From Halothiobacillaceae bacterium (GTDB lineage: Bacteria > Pseudomonadota > Gammaproteobacteria > Halothiobacillales > Halothiobacillaceae), in NCBI GenBank assembly GCA_016938615.1, contig JAFGUH010000023.1, positions 1 to 64,000 of the forward strand: a DNA stretch of 64,000 nucleotides, given 5' to 3'. Of the stretch, positions 58,823 to 64,000 are shown one piece after another. Numbering within the stretch: position 1 is the first letter of the stretch; each line of letters opens with the position of its first letter. The translations under genes and the position numbers were made by a program. Below the pieces are notes generated by a model. The model saw only the letters and a list, made by a program, of their open reading frames with translations, had not been told where the DNA came from and did no database searches.

Positions 58823-59299
58823 TTACGGTCGGACCAGGATATAACCGGCTTCCACCAGGTCGAGGATCCGAGCGATGCCGGCCTCGACCGGCTGGGCCGC
58901 CGGGTTGAGCTTGGGTTCGTGGCCCAGTTTGCGGGTGGCCGCGGCGATCGAGTTCTTGCAGGCGGAGAAACGCACGCCTTGCTGCGACAGTGACTGGATG
59001 CGTTCGGCATGCGGGTTCTTTTCGAACATCATGCTGATGCCCGGGCCAAACGCGACCACCTCGACGTCGATCTGGTCCGGGCCGCCTCGGGCCGTGAGAA
59101 CGTTGCTGGCGACGTTGAGTACCAGGTTCTGGCGTTGCAGGTCGGCCTCCGTGATCTGGAGGACCAGGTGTTCTTGGGCAAGCGTGTTGCCGCCGACGGC
59201 CTCGATAGCCTTCTGGTCTGCCGCCTGGGCGGGGCCTGCGAGGGTGAGTGCCATGCCCAGCAACAGCGCGGCGGAACGAAGGGCGGTATGAACGGTCAT
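58823..59299 (-). CDS. Exported DsrE-family protein
   Basis: 158 residues from ATG 59299: signal peptide (about 1-25, AGPAQAADQ) and a DsrE/F-like fold. It has HLVLQITEADLQRQNLVLNVASNVL, VEVVAFGPGISMMF, and the conserved Cys in GVRFSACKNSIAA. Periplasmic DsrE-like proteins are common in sulfur oxidisers and may carry sulfur on the Cys; the partner is unknown. Its own terminator follows. Confidence 0.85.
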   Translation of the reverse strand: MTVHTALRSAALLLGMALTLAGPAQAADQKAIEAVGGNTLAQEHLVLQITEADLQRQNLVLNVASNVLTARGGPDQIDVEVVAFGPGISMMFEKNPHAERIQSLSQQGVRFSACKNSIAAATRKLGHEPKLNPAAQPVEAGIARILDLVEAGYILVRP

Positions 59300-59732
59300 G
59301 GGAACGACTCCTGGGTTGATTCGGTTCGGGGGTCGGTTGGATGGTCCGAAGGCTGTGATTGTCATTTTCTCTGCGCGACTCGCCCCGAGTTAGAGCATAC
59401 GCCGGATCGTGCGTTTTTGCCGCCTGGTGCCGTGAACTGTTGCGTTGATTGCGGGTCGACGACCAGCGTCGCCCGGACGGTCGGCGAGCCTGGTTCGACG
59501 AACGATGGACAGCCCTCGTGAGCGCGCAGGATCCTAGGCCCGATGACCCGGCCAAGCTATTGACCAGACGCTATTTTTTAGCGAACATACCGGTTTTCGA
59601 CGCTCGGGCCTTCCGCCGGTCCCCATCCATCTCGTGCCGTCCGGACAGGGCGCGAGGCAAGCTGGGCGGCCCGTCGACCCAATCAATCGGCCGCGGGGCT
59701 CGCTTCCCCTTGGCGCAGTCGTTGTTGCTGAC
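59300..59732. other. Intergenic region without a supported gene
   Basis: 433 bases between two divergent starts. A small GCTA-T6-TAGC hairpin is at about 59567-59582. Short frames are GC-rich shadows with no family features. Confidence 0.55.
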
Positions 59733-60590
59733 ATGACGTTATTCAAACAGCTGATGAAAAACCGGCGGGGACGCGACTTTATCGTCGGCGACTTGCATGG
59801 CAGCCGCGGGTTGCTGGAAAAGATCCTCGACAAGCACGGGTTTGCCCCGGAGCGTGACCGCGTCATTGCCGTCGGCGATTTGGTCGATTTCGGTGAGGCA
59901 TCGCTCGACACCCTGCGTCTGCTGGGTGAATCGTGGTTCTTCTCGGTGGCCGGCAACCACGAGCGGGTCCTTGCCGATCACCGTATCGTTTTGGCGGAAC
60001 GCACCCTCGGCGACGCCCAGCGCCGGGACCTCGAGGCGATGGGGGCCGGCTGGCTTCTCTCCGCCTACGACAAGCTCAACGACGACAAGTGGGATGACCT
60101 GATTACCGAGGTGATGAACCTGATCGGTCAGATGCCCCTCATGATCCAAGTGGGCAACGGGCCGTCGGCTGTCGGGGTCGTTCACGCGGAATTGCCGCTA
60201 TGGGATTGGGACCAGAACGTCGCCCGCCTCGAACGGGTCAAGAAGCTTGGCTACTGGACGAACCCCGGCGCCGACGCGTCCTTCGATCCCTTGCTGTGGG
60301 GCCGCAGTCAACTCAACGAGGTGCTGGGCGGCGGGCAGCCGGAGCGCAGCGTGGCAGGTATCGACTGGGTCATCGCCGGGCACACCGTCACCGACCGGCC
60401 GGTGCGCGACGGCAATCGCCTCTGGATCGACTGCGGCGGCTGGGAGAGGCGGCCCGGGCGCGGACTCGTGCTGGTCGAGGTTGGTGACACCCTGACGGTC
60501 AGCTCGCATTACCACGACCCGAGTGTGCGCACCCAGCGATTCGTTCGGCGTGGCCATCACACGCACACCGTGCTCAGCGCGACCGGGTGA
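59733..60590 (+). CDS. PPP-family metallophosphatase
   Basis: 285 residues from ATG 59733. The metallophosphoesterase motifs occur in order: FIVGDLHG (about 17-24), VGDLVDFGEAS (about 50), SVAGNHERV (GNHE), GVVHAELPL (metal His) and IAGHTVTDRPV (GHT). Resembles PphA/PphB-type serine/threonine phosphatases or ApaH-like enzymes; substrate not certain. It overlaps a 63-codon frame by 4 bases. Confidence 0.85.
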   Translation: MTLFKQLMKNRRGRDFIVGDLHGSRGLLEKILDKHGFAPERDRVIAVGDLVDFGEASLDTLRLLGESWFFSVAGNHERVLADHRIVLAERTLGDAQRRDLEAMGAGWLLSAYDKLNDDKWDDLITEVMNLIGQMPLMIQVGNGPSAVGVVHAELPLWDWDQNVARLERVKKLGYWTNPGADASFDPLLWGRSQLNEVLGGGQPERSVAGIDWVIAGHTVTDRPVRDGNRLWIDCGGWERRPGRGLVLVEVGDTLTVSSHYHDPSVRTQRFVRRGHHTHTVLSATG

Positions 60591-60778
60591 GCCGGGTGGA
60601 AGATCTCGATCGTTTTCCCTGGCAGGAATTGCGGGCCCTGGTCGACGCGGCCCGTGCCGAACTCGAACGGCGTGAAAGCACGCCACTCGACCTGGATACG
60701 GCCTGGAAGTCGCTGGAGCTAGACTTAAAGCGCCATCATCGCCGCAAGGACGAGGATCGCTTCAATCCGTTTGCCTGA
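60587..60778 (+). CDS. Small acidic/basic helical protein, unknown
   Basis: 63 residues, GTG start overlapping the phosphatase stop by 4 bases (GTGA), so probably coupled. Sequence is one helix-rich stretch (FPWQELRALVDAARAELERRE) and a basic tail RHHRRKDEDRFNPFA. No family recognised. The tight overlap and the terminator directly after support it being real. Confidence 0.65.
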   Translation: MSRVEDLDRFPWQELRALVDAARAELERRESTPLDLDTAWKSLELDLKRHHRRKDEDRFNPFA

Positions 60779-60801
60779 CTCGGGCAAGCGTATACCGCCC
60801 G

Positions 60802-60835
60802 TGAAAAAGGCCCCTCGATTTCGAGGGGCCTTTTC
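60802..60835. terminator. Bidirectional terminator between the phosphatase operon and purH
   Basis: AAAAAGGCCCCTCGA-TT-TCGAGGGGCCTTTT: long stem with A and T tracts, serving both convergent units. Confidence 0.95.
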
Positions 60836-60874
60836 GTGTCCGTGCCCTGCCCACTTCGCCGGGCCGAGCTGACC

Positions 60875-62437
60875 TCAGTGCCGGAAGTGGCGCATACCGG
60901 TGAACACCATGGCGATGCCATGCTCGTCGGCCGCGTCGATCACCTCCTGGTCGCGCATCGAACCGCCCGGCTGGATCACGGCCTTGATGCCCGCCTGGGC
61001 GGCGGCGTCGATGCCGTCGCGGAACGGGAAGAAGGCATCCGAGGCCATCACCGAGCCCTCGACCGGCAGGCCGGCATCGGCGGCCTTGATACCGGCGATG
61101 CGCGCCGAGTAGACGCGGCTCATCTGGCCGGCGCCGACGCCGATGGTTTGCTGGCCGCTGGCGTAGACGATGGCGTTCGACTTGACGAACTTGGCCACCT
61201 GCCAGGCGAACAGCAGATCACGGATCTCCGCCTCGTCCGGCGAGCGCTTGGTGACGATCTTCAGGTCCTTCTCGCCGACCACGCCGTGGTCGAAGTCCTG
61301 TACCAGCAGCCCGCCGCCGATACGCTTGAAGTCCATGCCCGGCGCCGGCTTGACCGACCAGTCGTCGATCGCCAGTGCGCGCACGTTCGGCTTGGCGGCC
61401 AGCTCGGAGGCGGCATCCGAGCCGATCTCCGGGGCAATGATCACCTCGACGAACTGGCGCTCGACAATGCTGCGGGCCGTATGCGCATCCAGTGGCCGGT
61501 TGAAGGCGATGATGCCGCCGAAGGCCGAGGTCGGGTCCGTGGCGAAGGCGCGCTCGTAGGCGGTGGTGATGTCGTCGCTGGTGGCCACGCCGCAGGGATT
61601 GGCGTGCTTGACGATCACGCAGGCCGGTTGGTCGAATTGCTTGACGCACTCGAGCGCGGCGTCGGCATCGGCGAGGTTGTTGAAAGACAAGGGCTTGCCC
61701 TGGACGATGCGGGCGCGGGCAAGCGTGCCCGGCGCGGCATCCGGCTCGACGTAGAACGCCGCGTTCTGGTGCGGGTTCTCGCCATAGCGCAGGTCCATCG
61801 ACTTGTTCAGCGGCAGGTGCCAGGTCGGGGCGAACTCGCTATCGCTGAACTGGCGGCCCAGGTAGTCGGCGATCATGCCGTCGTACTGGGCGGTGTGGCT
61901 GAAGGCCGCCCCGGCCAGGCGCTGGCGGGTGGCCATGGAGACGCCCTCGCCGTTGATCTCTTCAAGCACGACCTCGTAGTCGGCCGGATTGACCACGATC
62001 GCCACGTCGTTGTGGTTCTTGGCCGCGGCGCGGACCATCGCTGGCCCGCCGATGTCGATGTTCTCGATCGCCGTGGGCAGGTCGCAGTCCGGGTCGGCCA
62101 CGGTGCGGGCGAAGGGATAGAGGTTGACTACCACCAGATCGATCGGGGTGATGCCGTGGGTGGCCATCACCTCGTCGTCGGTGCCGCGGCGGCCGAGGAT
62201 GCCGCCGTGGATCAGCGGATTGAGCGTCTTGACCCGGCCGGCCATGATTTCCGGAAAGCCGGTCACGTCGCTGACCTCACGCACGGGCACGTCGTTCTCG
62301 CGCAGCAGGCGGGCCGTCCCGCCGGTGGACAGCAGTTCCACGCCGGCGGCGTGCAGGCCCTGGGCCAGGCCCAGGATTCCGGTCTTGTCGGAAACGCTCA
62401 GCAGGGCGCGGCGCGGCTTGACGGCATGATGGCTCAT
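60875..62437 (-). CDS. purH: Bifunctional AICAR transformylase/IMP cyclohydrolase
   Basis: 520 residues; last two steps of IMP synthesis. N-terminal cyclohydrolase ([37 protein letters not shown]) and C-terminal transformylase ([62 protein letters not shown]). Complete; no purD beside it. Confidence 0.97.
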   Translation of the reverse strand: MSHHAVKPRRALLSVSDKTGILGLAQGLHAAGVELLSTGGTARLLRENDVPVREVSDVTGFPEIMAGRVKTLNPLIHGGILGRRGTDDEVMATHGITPIDLVVVNLYPFARTVADPDCDLPTAIENIDIGGPAMVRAAAKNHNDVAIVVNPADYEVVLEEINGEGVSMATRQRLAGAAFSHTAQYDGMIADYLGRQFSDSEFAPTWHLPLNKSMDLRYGENPHQNAAFYVEPDAAPGTLARARIVQGKPLSFNNLADADAALECVKQFDQPACVIVKHANPCGVATSDDITTAYERAFATDPTSAFGGIIAFNRPLDAHTARSIVERQFVEVIIAPEIGSDAASELAAKPNVRALAIDDWSVKPAPGMDFKRIGGGLLVQDFDHGVVGEKDLKIVTKRSPDEAEIRDLLFAWQVAKFVKSNAIVYASGQQTIGVGAGQMSRVYSARIAGIKAADAGLPVEGSVMASDAFFPFRDGIDAAAQAGIKAVIQPGGSMRDQEVIDAADEHGIAMVFTGMRHFRH

Positions 62438-62609
62438 GGGAAATCCGGTGTATCAGCGGTGAATGGGCGTCAGGAAAGCGCGCATTGTAACCGCTTGCCG
62501 GGGCGATGTTGAGACCGCCCCAGGGAGAGCCCGAGGGAACCGCCCGAGGAGTCGCCGACGGGATCGCCACGGGATCGCCACGGGACCACTCTGGCGCTGG
62601 CGCATCCGC

Positions 62610-63479
62610 TCAGTGCGCGGTATCGCTGCGGCCGGGTTCGCGGACCACGCTTTCGAACAGGGCGGAGTAGTCGTGGTTGCCGTGACCGGCATAGACGCCC
62701 TCCTCCAGGACGTGCTGCAGCCCGATCAACAGGTGCGTGTCGATGCCCTGGCTGCCGGCACTCTGCGTGAACAGGCGGATGTCCTTGAGCAGGTGCTTCA
62801 ATGGAAAATTGGCCTGCTCGAAGGAGTGCTCGAGCATGTTGTCGAGCTTCTTGTCGAAGGTAGGCGCGTACAGGGCCGATTCGCGCAGCGTGGCCATGAA
62901 CTTCTCGACGTCGACGCCCTCGCGTTGCACCAGTCCGAGGCTCATGGAGAAGGCGGCGGTCAATGACCCGATCAGCTGGTTGAAGGCGAGCTTGGCGCCG
63001 GCCCCGCTGCGAATCGCGCCGAAGTGGGTCGGCGTGCCCAGTGCACGCAATCGATCGTCGAGCCGGACCGCCAAGGCCTCCGACCCGCCCAGCAGCAGTT
63101 GCAGGGTGCCGGTCGTCGCCTGGGGGATGGAGCCGAGCACCGGGGCCTCGAGGTACTCGCCGCCGAGCGCCTCGACGCGACGGGCGATTTCGGCTGACTC
63201 GGCCGGGGCGATGGTGGAGCTGTTGATCACGACGTGATCGCGGATGCCGGTCTCGCCCAGCGAGTCGATCACCTCGCGGCAGGCCGGAAAGTCGCTGATC
63301 ATCAACCAGAGGGTGCCCGCCCGCTCGGCCGTCTCCCCGAGGTTGTCGAGGGTCTCGATGCCCTCGACGTCGCGCGGGTGACGATTGTAGCCGATGACCG
63401 GCAGACCGCATTCTGCCAGCCGTCGAGCCATCGCGCTGCCCATCAGGCCCAGGCCGATCACTCCGATGGTCGTGTTCAT
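62610..63479 (-). CDS. NAD(P)-dependent beta-hydroxyacid dehydrogenase family protein
   Basis: 289 residues. Rossmann GVIGLGLMGSAMARRL, substrate loop VINSSTIAPAES, the glycine pair LEAPVLGSIPQATTGTLQLLLGG, and catalytic Lys in GAGAKLAFNQLIGSL. The family covers 3-hydroxyisobutyrate, tartronate-semialdehyde and succinic-semialdehyde reductases; the exact substrate cannot be told. It lies 172 bases upstream of purH on the same strand. Confidence 0.88.
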   Translation of the reverse strand: MNTTIGVIGLGLMGSAMARRLAECGLPVIGYNRHPRDVEGIETLDNLGETAERAGTLWLMISDFPACREVIDSLGETGIRDHVVINSSTIAPAESAEIARRVEALGGEYLEAPVLGSIPQATTGTLQLLLGGSEALAVRLDDRLRALGTPTHFGAIRSGAGAKLAFNQLIGSLTAAFSMSLGLVQREGVDVEKFMATLRESALYAPTFDKKLDNMLEHSFEQANFPLKHLLKDIRLFTQSAGSQGIDTHLLIGLQHVLEEGVYAGHGNHDYSALFESVVREPGRSDTAH

Positions 63480-63771
63480 GGTGGCGCCCTCTTCGATGTT
63501 CGTCTGCGGTGGTTCTCGCCGCCGCCATCACTAGGGCACGTTCCATCGTCGGGTGGATTGCGGCGGGTATGGGGTTATGCTTCGTCCAACGGTAGCCGAC
63601 CCCCCTGCGGCTGTGGGCGGCTGTGGCCCGAGCGGGCCGAGCAACGGTGCGTTCGGCCCCGTTCCAGTCGGGCTCACAGAGGCTAGCAGAACCGCGGCGT
63701 GGTTGCCCGGCGGTGTCGCCCAACGTAGCCGCTTGGGGGTCGCGATTCATACCAACGCACGAGGAGCCCCG

Positions 63772-64000
63772 ATGAGGCAGGATCTCGACAGACATTGGCG
63801 TAGATGGCTCAACCCCGGACGGCGTCGTCCCGGCAGCGGTCTGAGCGGCCAGCACGATCAGCCCCGGACCGCGATCGAGCGCGACTATGACCGGGTGCTC
63901 TTCTCCACGCCAGTGCGGCGCATGGCCGACAAGACCCAGGTCTTTCCGCTCGATCGCTCCGACAGCGTGCGCACCCGCCTGACCCATTCCCACGAAGTGG
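63772..64000 (+). CDS. dgt: dGTPase-like HD-domain phosphohydrolase, N-terminal part
   Basis: Runs off the right edge; 76 residues seen from ATG 63772 behind GAGGAG. The stretch FSTPVRRMADKTQVFPLDRSDSVRTRLTHSHEV is the characteristic start of dGTP triphosphohydrolases, with the first HD-domain His in LTHSHEV. It would regulate dNTP pools. The preceding 292 bases hold no gene. Confidence 0.92.
   Translation, partial: MRQDLDRHWRRWLNPGRRRPGSGLSGQHDQPRTAIERDYDRVLFSTPVRRMADKTQVFPLDRSDSVRTRLTHSHEV

Noticed and set aside
58639-59010. Extended glnE start (over 1,000 residues)
   Set aside because: It crosses a terminator and the DsrE gene; GlnE family length is reached from GTG 58638.

Overview
This is a GC-rich chromosomal window around the replication origin of a gammaproteobacterium. 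Three gene orders point there: mnmE-yidC-yidD-rnpA-rpmH facing dnaA-dnaN-recF-gyrB; mnmG-rsmG-parA-parB leading into the F1Fo ATP synthase operon; and the block rhodanese-grxC-trxC-secB-gpsA / envC / ctpA. A persulfide-sensor-like ArsR repressor, a DUF2892 protein, a DsrE-family protein, rhodanese domains and cytochrome c'-type proteins suggest a sulfur-oxidising, possibly halophilic relative of Guyparkeria/Halothiobacillus or Ectothiorhodospiraceae. That placement is inference from gene content only. Nearly all of the window is ordinary core genome. I found no CRISPR array, prophage, defence island, rRNA or tRNA.

Layout. 1-10.6 kb (minus strand): speE, thiI, mnmG, rsmG, parA, parB, then atpZ-atpI-atpB-E-F-H-A; atpA runs off the left edge. 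10.9-18.3 kb: a membrane-anchored cold-shock protein, oxyR, trxA, rho, a Crp/Fnr regulator facing two cytochrome c'-like genes (the second frameshifted), a peroxiredoxin, and mntH behind a perfect palindrome. 18.3-24.5 kb: purD, trmL, trmO, then the minus-strand redox/secretion operon rhodanese-grxC-trxC-secB-gpsA and a DUF2892 gene. 24-27.2 kb: an accessory patch of small non-coding inverted-repeat elements around a SqrR/BigR-like repressor, then envC and ctpA. 28.8-35 kb: yajL, a YigZ-family gene, the nitrogen-control operon porin-glnK-amtB with a sigma54 promoter and NtrC-like site, ubiK, and comM flanked by two more of the small elements. 35.2-46.2 kb (minus strand): cmoB, an outer-membrane protein, cmoA, selU-selD, an EAL phosphodiesterase, a GNAT enzyme, mnmE, yidC, yidD, rnpA, rpmH. 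46.4-53.1 kb: dnaA, probable oriC, dnaN, recF, gyrB. 53.1-64 kb: lemA with a GIDE/EF-hand membrane protein, xthA, glnE, a DsrE protein, a PPP-type phosphatase, purH, a beta-hydroxyacid dehydrogenase and the start of dgt.

Genes working together. Replication and segregation are grouped: dnaA, oriC, dnaN, parAB and two parS-like sites (43.55 and 52.70 kb). tRNA modification is dense: mnmG, mnmE, thiI, selU/selD, cmoA/cmoB, trmL and trmO. Nitrogen control comprises glnK/amtB under a probable NtrC-sigma54 promoter plus glnE. Redox and peroxide handling comprises oxyR, trxA, trxC, grxC, a PrxQ-type peroxiredoxin and yajL.

The most noteworthy non-core signals are: a family of small MITE-like elements sharing a CTGCACGAAT end core, two of which abut the stop codons of arsR and comM; the dispersed persulfide-response-like genes; the NtrC/sigma54 architecture upstream of the porin-glnK-amtB operon; the parS-like palindromes; and the LemA plus EF-hand/GIDE pair.
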